Shown: positions 1 through 8,239 of the stretch, in pieces
How positions within the stretch are numbered: the first letter of the stretch is position 1
How the letters are laid out: each line of letters opens with the position of its first letter
Assembly (NCBI GenBank): GCA_035547055.1
Contig: DASZVN010000143.1
Location: 1 to 25,742 of the forward strand
Direction of reading: 5' to 3'
Source: DASZVN01 sp035547055
GTDB taxonomy: Bacteria > Pseudomonadota > Alphaproteobacteria > Rhizobiales > Methylopilaceae
DNA: 25,742 nt
Program-made: the position numbers and the translations under genes
Notes under the pieces: model-generated
Databases searched by the model: none
Told to the model about the DNA's origin: nothing
What the model saw: only the letters and a program-made list of their open reading frames with translations

Positions 1-839
1 ACCGGGCGGCCGATCCGCTTCGACGCCCACAGCACCAGCCCATGCTCCGGATAGACATAGGCCTTCATGCCGAAGCCGCCGCCGACATCGTAGGTGACGA
101 CCCGCACCTTTTCCGGCGGCACCTGGAGCGTCGTGCCGGCCAGGATGCCGCGCATCGAATGCACGCCCTGGCTGCCGGTATAGAGGGTGTAGCGGTCCTC
201 GCCGGCGTCGTAGGCGCCGAGCGCGTTGCGGGGCTCCATCGACGCGACGACGACGCGGTTGTTCACCAGGTCGACGCGGGTGACATGCGCCGCGTCGCGG
301 AACGCCGCCTCGGTCGCCGCCTCGTCGCCGATCGACCAGTCGAACACGATGTTGCCCGGCGCCTCGTCCCAGACCCGCGGCGCGCCCGGGCGGGTCGCCT
401 CGGCGATGTCGGCGACCGCCGGCTCGTCCCGGTAATCGACCTCGACCAGCTCGGCGGCGTCGCGCGCCTGCTCCAGGGTCTCGGCGACGACGAAGGCGAC
501 GCGGTCGCCGACATGGCGCACCTTGTCGCTCGCGAGCAGCGGGCGCGGCGCGCGAAAGCCCTTCGGGCCGCCGACGTCCTCGGGCAGCATGCCGAAGATG
601 CCGCCGATGCCGTCGGCCTGGAGGTCGGCCCCGGTGACGACGGCGAGCACGCCCGGCGCGGCCTTGGCGGCGGCGGTGTCGATCTTGCGGATGCGGGCAT
701 GGGCGTGGGGCGACAGCACCAGCATGCCGTAGGTCATGTGCGGAAGCTGGATGTCGTCCACATAGGTGCCGCGGCCGGTGAGGAAGCGCTTGTCCTCCAC
801 CCGCCGGATCGGCTGGCCGATGCCGTATCGCGTAACCAT
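1..839 (-). CDS. Xanthine dehydrogenase/CoxL-family molybdopterin-binding subunit, N-terminal part (runs off the left edge)
   Basis: The reading frame starts at an ATG whose complement is at 837-839, with a GGGAGG ribosome site 7 nt upstream, and stays open to base 1, so about 280 N-terminal residues are present. It begins MVTRYGIGQPIRRVEDKRF and has the hammerhead-domain pattern of this family (LTGRGTYVDDI, SPHAHARI, APGVLAVVTG). It reaches the first molybdopterin-contact loop, GGGFGMK, close to the edge. Members are large subunits of molybdenum hydroxylases such as CO dehydrogenase, xanthine dehydrogenase and aromatic or quinoline hydroxylases. The active-site loop that separates true CoxL from the others lies outside the window, so the substrate cannot be assigned. 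The gene is divergent from the Rieske oxygenase at 1040. The small FAD and FeS subunits usually encoded nearby are not in this window. Confidence 0.88.
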   Translation of the reverse strand, partial: MVTRYGIGQPIRRVEDKRFLTGRGTYVDDIQLPHMTYGMLVLSPHAHARIRKIDTAAAKAAPGVLAVVTGADLQADGIGGIFGMLPEDVGGPKGFRAPRPLLASDKVRHVGDRVAFVVAETLEQARDAAELVEVDYRDEPAVADIAEATRPGAPRVWDEAPGNIVFDWSIGDEAATEAAFRDAAHVTRVDLVNNRVVVASMEPRNALGAYDAGEDRYTLYTGSQGVHSMRGILAGTTLQVPPEKVRVVTYDVGGGFGMKAYVYPEHGLVLWASKRIGRP

Positions 840-1039
840 CGTCGCCTCCCTGGGGATCGGCAAGGCCATATGCCCTGTCGGCCGTTCCCGGAGCCAGCAT
901 CGGCCGATCCTGCCCGCCCGCGCAAGACCGGGGACGGAGCGCCACGGTGGCGCAGACCGGATCTCTCCGCGGCGCCTTTGCAGGGAGAGGCGGATGGCGC
1001 AATCTGGAACGGCTCAAGAGCGAGCGCGGAGGTGGGCGG

Positions 1040-2308
1040 ATGCTGACGGTCGAGGAGAACGAACGGCTGACGCGGGTCGGGCCGGGCACGCCGATGGGCG
1101 AGCTCCTGCGCGAGTTCTGGACGCCGGCGCTGCGCTCGGACTCACTGGAAGCCGGCGGGGCGCCGCAAAAGGTGCGTCTCCTCGGCGAGAACTTCGTCGC
1201 CTTCCGCGGGCCCGACGGCGAGCTCGGCTTCCTCCAGGAGAAATGCCCCCACCGCAGCGCCTCGCTGGCGCTGGCGCGCAACGAGGACGGCGGCCTCCGC
1301 TGCATCTTCCACGGCTGGAAATTCTCGCGCGACGGCCGCTGCATCGAGACGCCGACCGAGCCGGCCGAGAGCCGCGCCCAGTTCTGCGCCCGCGTGCCGA
1401 TCCGGCACTGCCCGGTGCGCGAGGCCGGCGGCATGGTCTGGGCCTATCTCGGCCGCCGCGAAACCCCGCCGAAGCTGTTCGATTTCGAGTTCCACCGGCC
1501 GCCGGCCGCGGCCCTGATCCGGCGGGGCATCGTGCACGGCAACTGGCTGCAGGGCTTCGAGGGCCAGCTCGATTCCGCCCATATCGGGATGCTGCATTCG
1601 AGCTCCACGGCGAATACCCGCCAGGACTACAACCGGATGAACAGGTTCGCGCGGGCCAACGCGGCCCCGCGCTTCGAGACCATCGACCAGCCCTACGGCT
1701 TCCGCGAGGCGGCGCTGCGCGACCTCGGCGACGGCACCACCTATGCCCGCATCCGCGAGGTGGTGTTCCCGTACTACTCGTTCATCCCCGGCGATCATGG
1801 CGAGCCGCGGCTCGTCGTCGTGGTGGTGCCGATCGACGACGAGTGGAGCGCCCACTGGTACTACTACATGAACCCGTTCGGCCCGGTGCCGGACTGGTAT
1901 CGCGAGTGGGCGGTCGAGCGCACCACCGGCGACGACGACAACTACAGCGCCGACATGGGCGGTGCCGCCGACATGTGGAAGCAGGACCGCGCGGCGATGA
2001 AGGCCGGGCACTGGAGCGGCATCCTCGGCAACTTCACCTACGAGGACTTCGTCATCGAGGAATCGATGGGGCCGATTTCGGACCGCAGCCAGGAATTCCT
2101 CGGCACCAGCGATGCCGTCATCGTCCGGGCCCGGCGCATGCTGCAGAAGGCGCTGCGGGAGCACGCCGAGGGCAAGCTGCCCTTCGGCCTCGACCAGGAC
2201 ATCGACTACAGCCGGATCCGCTCGCTCGCGACCGTGCTCCCGACCGGACAGGACTGGCGCGCGATCGACCCGCGCGATCCGCCCGAGGAGGCGCGCGGCG
2301 CGGCGTAA
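1040..2308 (+). CDS. Rieske [2Fe-2S] aromatic ring-hydroxylating oxygenase, alpha subunit (phthalate 4,5-dioxygenase-like), copy 1
   Basis: This is a 422-residue protein. I start it at the ATG at 1040, preceded by GGAGG with 7 nt spacing; the frame is open upstream to 947, but alignment with its paralogue at 4685 begins exactly here (MLTVEENERL against MLSHDDNELL). The Rieske cluster ligands are C69, H71, C88 and H91 (CPHR...CIFHGW). The mononuclear iron motif follows as D178-H181-H186 (LDSAHIGMLH), and a later Asp in YEDFVIEESMG is the likely third ligand. Length and N-terminal signature (RVGPGTPMGELLREFW) match oxygenase components of the phthalate dioxygenase/O-demethylase group, which hydroxylate or demethylate aromatic acids in the cytoplasm using electrons from a reductase. 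No reductase or ferredoxin gene is visible in the window. It is divergent from the molybdoenzyme gene. The substrate is unknown. Confidence 0.9.
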   Translation: MLTVEENERLTRVGPGTPMGELLREFWTPALRSDSLEAGGAPQKVRLLGENFVAFRGPDGELGFLQEKCPHRSASLALARNEDGGLRCIFHGWKFSRDGRCIETPTEPAESRAQFCARVPIRHCPVREAGGMVWAYLGRRETPPKLFDFEFHRPPAAALIRRGIVHGNWLQGFEGQLDSAHIGMLHSSSTANTRQDYNRMNRFARANAAPRFETIDQPYGFREAALRDLGDGTTYARIREVVFPYYSFIPGDHGEPRLVVVVVPIDDEWSAHWYYYMNPFGPVPDWYREWAVERTTGDDDNYSADMGGAADMWKQDRAAMKAGHWSGILGNFTYEDFVIEESMGPISDRSQEFLGTSDAVIVRARRMLQKALREHAEGKLPFGLDQDIDYSRIRSLATVLPTGQDWRAIDPRDPPEEARGAA

Positions 2309-2426
2309 ATCGCGACGAGGGGCGTCGGCTTGCCGATGCTCACCCTACAGAGATCCGGGGCCGGAAGGCCGGCGTAATCAAGGGCTTCGCGCGCGCTCGC
2401 GCTGCTTCGAGGCAGCGCGGGCCAAC

Positions 2427-2454
2427 CTCGACATTTCCACTACAAACGTTTAGG
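2427..2454 (+). promoter_or_regulatory. Regulon motif site A: promoter with embedded inverted repeat
   Basis: CTCGAC at 2427-2432 and TTTAGG at 2449-2454 are separated by 16 nt. The inverted-repeat core CTACA-AACG-TTTAG occupies 2440-2453. The site lies about 110 nt before the LivK-type gene and matches sites C and E in sequence, spacing and orientation. Assigning it as a promoter/operator is inference from that recurrence. Confidence 0.6.
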
Positions 2455-2562
2455 AACGGACCTTCGCCTGCGCGATCCGAGGCGGGTTCACCGCCCGGCG
2501 CGCGACCGGTGGCAGCGCGGCGCCAAGCCCGAACAAGACGCTGCGCGAAGAGGGAGGAAAAC

Positions 2563-3795
2563 ATGAAGCTGCATGGATTCTGGGCTGCCGCGGCGCTCGG
2601 CGCGACTGCGCTCGGCACCAGCCTCGCGGTGCTGCCGGCGCACGCCGAGGACGCCCCCAAGACCATCCGCATCGGACTGATCGCGCCGTTCTCGGGGCCG
2701 CTCGCCGCGTTCGGCAATGGCTGGCTGGACGGGATCGACGTGTGGGAGAAGCTCCACGGCAACACCATCGACGGCAAGAAGATCGAGGTGATCAAGCGCG
2801 ACATCACCACCGTCGATCCGCTCAAGGCCAAGACCTTGGCGCAGGAGCTCCTGGTCAAGGAGAAGGTCCAGTATCTCGCCGGCTTCGCCTACACGCCGAA
2901 CTTCGCGGCGGTGGCGCCGCTCGCCAACCAGGCCAAGATCCCGGTGATTTCCTGGAACGCGGCGACCTCCTCGACCATCGACCTGTCGCCCTATTTCCTG
3001 CGCACCTCCTTCACGCTGTCGCAGGTGACGGTGCCCGACGCGATCTACGCCGCACGGCACGGCATCAAGAAGATGGCGACCATGGTCGCCGACTACGCTC
3101 CCGGCTGGGACGGCGAGAAGGTCTTCATCCAGGCCTACGAAGGGCTCGGCGGCAAGATCGTCGGCAGCATCCGCTACCCGCTCTCGACGACCGACTTCAC
3201 GCCCTATTGGCAGCGCGCCAAGTCGATGGGGCCGCAATGGGTCTACGGCTTCGCGCCAGGCGGCGGGCCGACCTACGAGATGATGGTCGCCTACGGCAAT
3301 AGCGGCCTGAAGCAGCAGGGCCTGGTCTATCTCGGCACCGGCGAGACCGGCGAGACCGACCTGCAGAACGAGGGCGACCCGGTGCTCGGCCTGGTCACCG
3401 CCTCGTTCTATTCGGCGGCGCACGATTCGCCGGAGAACAAGCAGTTCCTCCAGGTGCTGCACGATCTCCATCCCAAGTCGATCGCGAGCGCCTTCCAGGT
3501 CAGCGCGATGGATGGCATGACGCTCATCGCCAAGATGGTCGAGGCGACGCACGGCGTGCCGGATGGCGACAAGGAGATTGCCGCGGTCAAGGGCTACAAG
3601 TTCATGAGCGCGCGCGGCCCGGTCGAGGTCGATCCCAAGACCCGCGACTGGATCCAGAACGTCTATCTGCGCAAGGTCGAGCGCGATCCCAAGACGCATC
3701 TCCTGATCAACAAGGAGTTCGAGACCTTCCCGATGCAGCCCGACTACGGCCGCAAGGGCACGAAGTTCCCGACCGAGCCGCAGATCAAGCAATAG
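2563..3795 (+). CDS. LivK-type (branched-chain amino-acid family) ABC transporter substrate-binding protein
   Basis: This is a 410-residue periplasmic binding protein. The ATG at 2563 follows a strong AGGGAGGA site. The N-terminus is a Sec signal peptide (MKLHGFWAAAALG... with likely cleavage after AHA near residue 29). The mature protein opens KTIRIGLIAPFSGPLAAFG, the standard start of the Peripla_BP_6 family that also serves aromatic acids, amides and urea. The frame is open far upstream, to 766, but nothing in that extension is protein-like. No LivH/M/G/F permease or ATPase genes lie nearby, so it is an orphan in this window. It has its own upstream regulon motif (site A) and a strong hairpin after the stop codon, so it is probably monocistronic. 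The ligand is unknown; an aromatic compound would suit the neighbourhood. Confidence 0.9.
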   Translation: MKLHGFWAAAALGATALGTSLAVLPAHAEDAPKTIRIGLIAPFSGPLAAFGNGWLDGIDVWEKLHGNTIDGKKIEVIKRDITTVDPLKAKTLAQELLVKEKVQYLAGFAYTPNFAAVAPLANQAKIPVISWNAATSSTIDLSPYFLRTSFTLSQVTVPDAIYAARHGIKKMATMVADYAPGWDGEKVFIQAYEGLGGKIVGSIRYPLSTTDFTPYWQRAKSMGPQWVYGFAPGGGPTYEMMVAYGNSGLKQQGLVYLGTGETGETDLQNEGDPVLGLVTASFYSAAHDSPENKQFLQVLHDLHPKSIASAFQVSAMDGMTLIAKMVEATHGVPDGDKEIAAVKGYKFMSARGPVEVDPKTRDWIQNVYLRKVERDPKTHLLINKEFETFPMQPDYGRKGTKFPTEPQIKQ

Positions 3796-3814
3796 GGCCC
3801 GGTTCCGGCAATGG

Positions 3815-3851
3815 CGGCGCGCGCGGCGATCGCTGCGCGCGCCGTTCGTTT
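3815..3851 (+). terminator. Intrinsic-type terminator after the LivK-type gene
   Basis: A perfect 10-bp stem, CGGCGCGCGC (3815-3824) with GCGCGCGCCG (3835-3844), is followed by the T-containing stretch TTCGTTTC. It lies 20 nt after the stop codon. Confidence 0.6.
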
Positions 3852-3895
3852 CAGGATAGCCGCACCGGGCATCACGACGAGGGGCAGCAGCGAAC

Positions 3896-4561
3896 TTGAA
3901 GCATGAGGAGCCAAGGGGCGGGCGCGAGTCCGCGCATGCCACCATCGAGGAGCCGCCGGCGCCGCGGCGGGGCCGGCGCCCGGCTTCGGACCGGCGCCGC
4001 CAGATCGCCGACGCCGCGATCGAGGTGCTCGCGCGCGACGGCTCCCGCGGCCTCAACCACCGCGCCGTCGACCGCTTCCTCGACCTGCCGGACGGCTCGA
4101 CCTCCTATTATTTTCCCAAGCGCAACGACCTTCTCGCCGCCACCGCGCGGCGCATCTCCGACCTCAACTTGGTCGATGCCGAATGGGTCCGGCGCCAGGT
4201 GCTCGACCATCCCGGCGGCCTCGACGCCCGCGGCCTCGCCGAGCATGCGGTCGGCGCCATGCTGCGCCGGCTGAAGCCGAGCGAGCGGGCGCGGACGATC
4301 GCCTATTTCGAGATGACGCTCGACGCCACGCGCACCCCGGCCCACCGCCTCGTGATGCGCCGCGAGCTCGAGATCCTGTGGGACACCTGGAACGCGATCT
4401 TCGCCTCGCTCGGCGCCCGCGATCCCGACCGCGCCGCGAAGTCGTTCATGGCCTTCACGGTGGGCCACGCCTTCATGTTCGTCTGCCGCCCCGACGTGAA
4501 GCCGCCGCGGAAGGACCTGGTCGAGCTGGTCCACCGCCACATCGTCAGCCTGCTGAAGTGA
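3896..4561 (+). CDS. TetR/AcrR-family transcriptional regulator
   Basis: This is a 221-residue protein with a rare TTG start at 3896. No ATG occurs in frame until well inside the DNA-binding domain, and GAGGGG lies 11 nt upstream. After a basic, proline-rich leader (about residues 1-33) comes a typical TetR helix-turn-helix: RRRQIADAAIEVLARDG, then NHRAVDRFLDLPDGSTSYYF and PKRNDLLAA (about residues 33-83). The remainder is the helical ligand-binding domain. TetR proteins are usually ligand-released repressors that bind inverted repeats near their own cluster. It is the only transcription-factor gene I see in the window and lies directly before the second Rieske gene, whose upstream region carries regulon motif site B. 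It is therefore the leading candidate to bind the repeated CTAYR-N4-TWKAG motif; this link is inference. Its effector is unknown. Confidence 0.85.
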   Translation: MKHEEPRGGRESAHATIEEPPAPRRGRRPASDRRRQIADAAIEVLARDGSRGLNHRAVDRFLDLPDGSTSYYFPKRNDLLAATARRISDLNLVDAEWVRRQVLDHPGGLDARGLAEHAVGAMLRRLKPSERARTIAYFEMTLDATRTPAHRLVMRRELEILWDTWNAIFASLGARDPDRAAKSFMAFTVGHAFMFVCRPDVKPPRKDLVELVHRHIVSLLK

Positions 4562-4609
4562 TCGATGCCACGACCCGCGGGGTGGGACGCGCGATGCGTC
4601 GGTGCCATT

Positions 4610-4627
4610 CCCCTACGCTTGTAGAGG
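4610..4627 (+). promoter_or_regulatory. Regulon motif site B: inverted repeat before the second Rieske gene
   Basis: The core CTACG-CTTG-TAGAG occupies 4613-4626 and contains a perfect CTAC-N4-GTAG palindrome. It lies 58 nt before the ATG at 4685. It aligns with the other copies, but no clear CTCGAC-like -35 is seen, so it is the weakest as a promoter and the clearest as a dyad. Confidence 0.5.
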
Positions 4628-4684
4628 GGTCAACTTAGGCCTATTCTAGAAGCCAAAGCCCAATCGAGGAGAGGATGCCGCGCC

Positions 4685-5956
4685 ATGCTGAGCCACGACG
4701 ACAACGAACTCCTGGTGCGCGTCGGACCCGGCACGCCGATGGGCGACATGCTGCGCGAGTATTGGGTGCCGGCCTGCCGCGCCGCGAAGCTCGAAGCCGG
4801 CGGCGCGCCCGAGCACGTCCGCCTGTTCGGCGAGGATTTCGTCGCCTTCCGCAACGAGGACGGCAGCGTCGGCTTTCTCGCCGAGGGCTGCCCCCACCGC
4901 TGCGCGTCGCTCCTCCTCGCCCGCAACGAGGGCGACGGTCTGCGCTGCATCTTCCACGGCTGGAAATTCAACGGCGCCGGCGAGTGCGTCGACGCCCCGA
5001 CCGAGCCGGCCGACAAGCGCGAGGAGTTCGCCAAGGGCGTGCCGGTGCGCCACCACCCGGCGCGCGAGGCCGGCGGCCTGATCTGGGTCTATCTCGGCAA
5101 GAAGGCCGAGCCGCCCCGCTTCCACGATTTCGAGTTCACCAACCTGCCGGCGAGCCATGTCGCGCCGCGCCGCGGCATCATCAAGACCAACTGGCTCCAG
5201 GGCCTCGAGGCGCTGCTCGATTCCGCCCACGTCACCTTCCTGCATTCGAGCGGGCTCGATTCGGCCGGCGCCCGCGAGCTGTGGAAGAAGGAGAGCGACT
5301 ACATGCTCTCGACCGGGGCGCCGCAGTTCGAGTTCCTGATGCAGCCCTACGGCTTCCGCGAGGGCGCGCTGCGCGACCAGCCGAATGGCGTCCGCTATGC
5401 CCGCATCCGCGAGGTGGCGCTGCCCTTCTTCTCGTTCATTCCGTCTCCCGCCGGCCAGCAGGCGATCGTGTGCTGCTCGATCCCGATCGACGACGAGCAC
5501 ACCGCCCAGTGGTACATCAGCTACAACGCCGCCCATCCGATCGACGGCAACCTCCGCATCTTCGGGGTGCGCGATTCCGGCGACCCCGACTATTTCAACT
5601 CGGACATGGGCGACCGCAGCAACATGTGGTTCCAGGACCGCGAGGCGATGAAGAACGGCCACTGGACCGGCATCGTCGGCCGCGGCAACGCCTACGAGGA
5701 CTTCATCGTCCAGGAGTCGATGGGTCCGATCGTCGATCGATCGAAGGAATATCTCGGCTCCTGCGACCTCGTCATCGTGCGGAGCCGGCGCATGCTGATG
5801 AACGCGGTGCGCCAGTTCCAGAAGGACGGCACGCTGTCCTTCACCGGGCCGGAGATCGACTTCAGCCGCATCCGCGCCATCTCGATCGCCGTCCCGCCCG
5901 ACGGCGACTGGCGCGAGATCGACCCGTTCAACCCGCCGGTCCCGGCCGCGGCGTAG
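4685..5956 (+). CDS. Rieske [2Fe-2S] aromatic ring-hydroxylating oxygenase, alpha subunit (phthalate 4,5-dioxygenase-like), copy 2
   Basis: This is a 423-residue paralogue of the protein at 1040, alike over its full length with the same spacing of ligands. Rieske ligands are C69, H71, C88 and H91 (CPHRC...CIFHGW). The mononuclear iron ligands are D179, H182 and H187 (LDSAHVTFLH), and the Asp of YEDFIVQESMGPI is the probable third facial-triad ligand. The ATG at 4685 is preceded by a GAGGAGAGGA site. The family oxidises or O-demethylates aromatic acids in the cytoplasm and needs a separate reductase, which I do not find here. It follows the TetR gene and carries regulon motif B upstream, unlike copy 1, which has none that I can see. 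Different regulation of near-duplicates suggests different substrates or timing. The substrate is unassigned. Confidence 0.9.
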   Translation: MLSHDDNELLVRVGPGTPMGDMLREYWVPACRAAKLEAGGAPEHVRLFGEDFVAFRNEDGSVGFLAEGCPHRCASLLLARNEGDGLRCIFHGWKFNGAGECVDAPTEPADKREEFAKGVPVRHHPAREAGGLIWVYLGKKAEPPRFHDFEFTNLPASHVAPRRGIIKTNWLQGLEALLDSAHVTFLHSSGLDSAGARELWKKESDYMLSTGAPQFEFLMQPYGFREGALRDQPNGVRYARIREVALPFFSFIPSPAGQQAIVCCSIPIDDEHTAQWYISYNAAHPIDGNLRIFGVRDSGDPDYFNSDMGDRSNMWFQDREAMKNGHWTGIVGRGNAYEDFIVQESMGPIVDRSKEYLGSCDLVIVRSRRMLMNAVRQFQKDGTLSFTGPEIDFSRIRAISIAVPPDGDWREIDPFNPPVPAAA

Positions 5957-5978
5957 GCCAGCGCGCCACCCTCTCCTT

Positions 5979-6068
5979 CGTCATGGCCGGGCTTGTCCCG
6001 GCCGTCCACGACTTCCCTCTCGGCGCCGCCGCGGGCCCGTCACGCCCGGGCTGCACCTGGGCATGACG
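5979..6068. repeat. Dispersed palindromic intergenic repeat, copy 1
   Basis: The element has inverted ends CGTCATG (5979-5985) and CATGACG (6062-6068), with an internal GGCCGGGCTTGTCCCGGCC hairpin next to the left end. A second copy lies at 11094-11182. The sequence resembles an intergenic repeat common in Bradyrhizobium-like genomes (from memory). Apart from this element, the gap 5957-6172 shows nothing coding. Confidence 0.7.
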
Positions 6069-6172
6069 GGCCTGGCCGACAGTCGTGCCCTGTTGACCTT
6101 CGCTTTCGTCGCGCCGAACGTTGAACCGGGGTGCCCCGCGACCGTCGCAGGGCGATCTTCGGCGGGCGGAGC

Positions 6173-7252
6173 ATGCAACGGGGCAGCGCGGGTGCGACGA
6201 GGCGGTGGCTCAGGAGCCTTCGCCTGCACTTCGCGGACGCTGCGGAAGCGGTATTCGGGCCCGACCCGGGACTGCTGCGCCTGACCATCGCCGGCCGGAC
6301 CACGATTTCGGCCGCGCTCACGTTGACCGCGCTTCTCCTGCTGTTCGCGGACGCCGGGCTCGCGGCCGCCGCACCGGTCGGCCTCGGCTTCATGGTGAGC
6401 AATTTCGCCAACATGTCGGTGCGCGACCGCGAACGGTCCCAGCAGGCGGTCACGCTCGTGCTCCTGGCGGTGCCGGCGCTCGTCGGCGTCGCCCTGGCCT
6501 CGATCCTGGCGTCGCGCTGGCCGTGGGCGGCCGACATCGGCTTCGTCGTGGTCGTCGCGCTGGCCGCGCTCGCCCGGATGGCCGGTCCGCGCTGGATGGC
6601 GGTCGGCATGGTCGGCTTCATCGCCTATTTCATCGGCGACATCATCCGGCCGCCGCTGGCGTCGATGCCGGCGCTTGCGATCGCGGTTGCGATCGCGCTG
6701 GCGAGCGCGGCGCTGGCGCGCTTCCTGCTGCTGCCCGACCGGCCCGGATTCACGCTCCGGCAGGTCAGGCGCCACATCCAGCGGCGGATCGGGCGGCTCC
6801 TGGACGAGGTCGAGGACCTTCTGGCCGACGCCCAGGCACCGCTGGCGGAGGGGCGGGTGCACCGGCTGCACTACGAGCTCGGCCGGCTCGACGACGCCGT
6901 CCTGGTCGCGACCGATCAGATCGGGACCGCGCGGGCCCTCGACGACGACGCGCCGCGGCCGCTCGGGCGGGCGCTATTCGTGCTCCAGCTTGCCGCCGAG
7001 CGGCTGGCGCGGGCGGCCGTGCGCCGGCCGCTCGCCCGGGACGCCGCCACGGTCCGGCCGCAGGTGGCGGCGCTGCGCGACCGGGTGGAGGCGGCGGCGG
7101 CGGTCGGCGAGCCGGTGCTCACGACCGCGCCGGCCGTCACTGCGGATGCCGGCGCGCTTGCGACCGCGCTCGGCGAGCTGCAATCGGCGCTGGCCGCGCT
7201 CGCGGCGGCGTGGGCGCAGGATGGCCGGCCTCTCGCCGGAGGCGTCCGGTGA
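6173..7252 (+). CDS. FUSC-family membrane protein, N-terminal half (aromatic-acid exporter type)
   Basis: This is a 359-residue protein from the ATG at 6173. A GTG at 6131 would add 14 residues, and neither start has an ideal ribosome site (GGCGGAG lies very close to the ATG). About six hydrophobic segments fill residues 30-200 (for example TTISAALTLTALLLLF and TLVLLAVPALVGVALAS). They are followed by a soluble, arginine- and alanine-rich helical region (about 205-355). This is the pattern of half of an AaeB/FUSC exporter, inner-membrane proteins that export aromatic carboxylic acids. Such proteins usually combine two of these halves in one chain of about 650-700 residues. Here the second half is a separate gene that overlaps by 4 nt, so the two products probably assemble. 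No partner HlyD-type subunit is seen. Confidence 0.7.
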   Translation: MQRGSAGATRRWLRSLRLHFADAAEAVFGPDPGLLRLTIAGRTTISAALTLTALLLLFADAGLAAAAPVGLGFMVSNFANMSVRDRERSQQAVTLVLLAVPALVGVALASILASRWPWAADIGFVVVVALAALARMAGPRWMAVGMVGFIAYFIGDIIRPPLASMPALAIAVAIALASAALARFLLLPDRPGFTLRQVRRHIQRRIGRLLDEVEDLLADAQAPLAEGRVHRLHYELGRLDDAVLVATDQIGTARALDDDAPRPLGRALFVLQLAAERLARAAVRRPLARDAATVRPQVAALRDRVEAAAAVGEPVLTTAPAVTADAGALATALGELQSALAALAAAWAQDGRPLAGGVR

Positions 7253-8181
7253 CGGGGCGCATCTGGGACGAGCCGGCCGTGCGCCAGGCGGTGCAGGCCG
7301 CCGCGGCGGTGGCGCTGGCGATGGGCTGCGGCGCTCTGCTGTCGGGCCAGCGCTGGTACTGGGCCGTCATTGCCGCGTTCATCGTCTCGATCGGCGTCGG
7401 CTCGCGCGGCGAGGTCCTGGTCAAGGCGCTGCAGCGGCTGGCCGGCACGCTCGGCGGCATCGTCGTCGGCATCGTCCTCGCCGCCGCCGTCGCCGGGCAG
7501 ACCGACCTCGTGTTCGCCCTGGTCCTGGTCTGCGTGTTCTTCGCCTTCTATGCCTTCCAGGCGGCGTATGGCGTCATGATCTTCTGCATCACGGTGATGC
7601 TGGCGCTGCTCTATGGCCTGCTCGGCCGCTTCGGCGTCGGGTTCCTGGAACTGCGTTTCGCCGAGACCGGCGTCGGCGCCGCCGCGGGCGTGCTGGTGTC
7701 GATGACCGTGCTGCCGATCCGCCAGCACGATCTCTTTCGCGACGCCGCCCGCGACTTTCTCGATGCGCTGGCGCGGACGGTGCGGGCGATGCTGGGCGAG
7801 GGCGGCAATGCCGGCGAGGTTTCCCGCGAGATGCAGGTCAAGGCCCAGGCGGTGCGCGACACCGTCGGCTCGTTGAAGCGCGGCTGGGCGCCGCTTGCGC
7901 CGATGCGCTACCGCCATGCCGTCCGCGCGGTGCGCGGCTGCGCCTATCTCACCCGCGAGCTGGTCCTGCGCGGCGGCCCGGCGCCGGGCGAGGCCGAGGC
8001 CATCCTGGCGGCGGTGGAGGCAGCGCGCTCGGCGGCCGGTCGGGCGCGGCCGGAGCCCGGTATGACCGTTGCCGGCCTGTCCGATCCAGCCGATGCCGTG
8101 GCGCCGCGGAGCGAGGACGCCCTGGTCGCGGCGCTCCTCGAAGCGCTCGACGACCTCGGCCGCCGCCTCAGCGCGACGTGA
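7249..8181 (+). CDS. FUSC-family membrane protein, C-terminal half
   Basis: This is a 310-residue protein starting at the GTG at 7249, whose last two bases open the TGA of the preceding gene (GTGA overlap). GGAGG lies 6 nt before it, inside the upstream gene, so translation is probably coupled. Six hydrophobic segments cover about residues 12-165 and include the FUSC-type stretch QRWYWAVIAAFIVSIG and RLAGTLGGIVVGIVLA. A cytoplasmic helical tail follows. Together with the 359-residue protein it reproduces the TM-soluble-TM-soluble plan of full-length exporters such as AaeB. The expected role is efflux of an aromatic acid or toxic intermediate; this is family inference. The gene ends at a hairpin shared with the convergent methyltransferase gene. 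Confidence 0.75.
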   Translation: MTGRIWDEPAVRQAVQAAAAVALAMGCGALLSGQRWYWAVIAAFIVSIGVGSRGEVLVKALQRLAGTLGGIVVGIVLAAAVAGQTDLVFALVLVCVFFAFYAFQAAYGVMIFCITVMLALLYGLLGRFGVGFLELRFAETGVGAAAGVLVSMTVLPIRQHDLFRDAARDFLDALARTVRAMLGEGGNAGEVSREMQVKAQAVRDTVGSLKRGWAPLAPMRYRHAVRAVRGCAYLTRELVLRGGPAPGEAEAILAAVEAARSAAGRARPEPGMTVAGLSDPADAVAPRSEDALVAALLEALDDLGRRLSAT

Positions 8182-8193
8182 GTTCGTCGCACG

Positions 8194-8217
8194 GTGGGCA
8201 AGCCCTCGCTTGCCCAC
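8194..8217. terminator. Bidirectional hairpin between convergent genes
   Basis: A perfect 9-bp stem, GTGGGCAAG (8194-8202) with CTTGCCCAC (8209-8217) and a 6-nt loop, lies 12 nt after the FUSC stop and 22 nt after the stop of the minus-strand methyltransferase. There is no long T run. Confidence 0.5.
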
Positions 8218-8239
8218 GTGCGGCGCGGCCTGCGTCCGC

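Noticed and set aside
766..3795. A 1009-codon open frame ending in the LivK-type protein
   Set aside because: The part before 2563 overlaps the Rieske gene in another frame and is rich in Arg and Pro. The real gene starts at 2563 with a signal peptide and a strong ribosome site.
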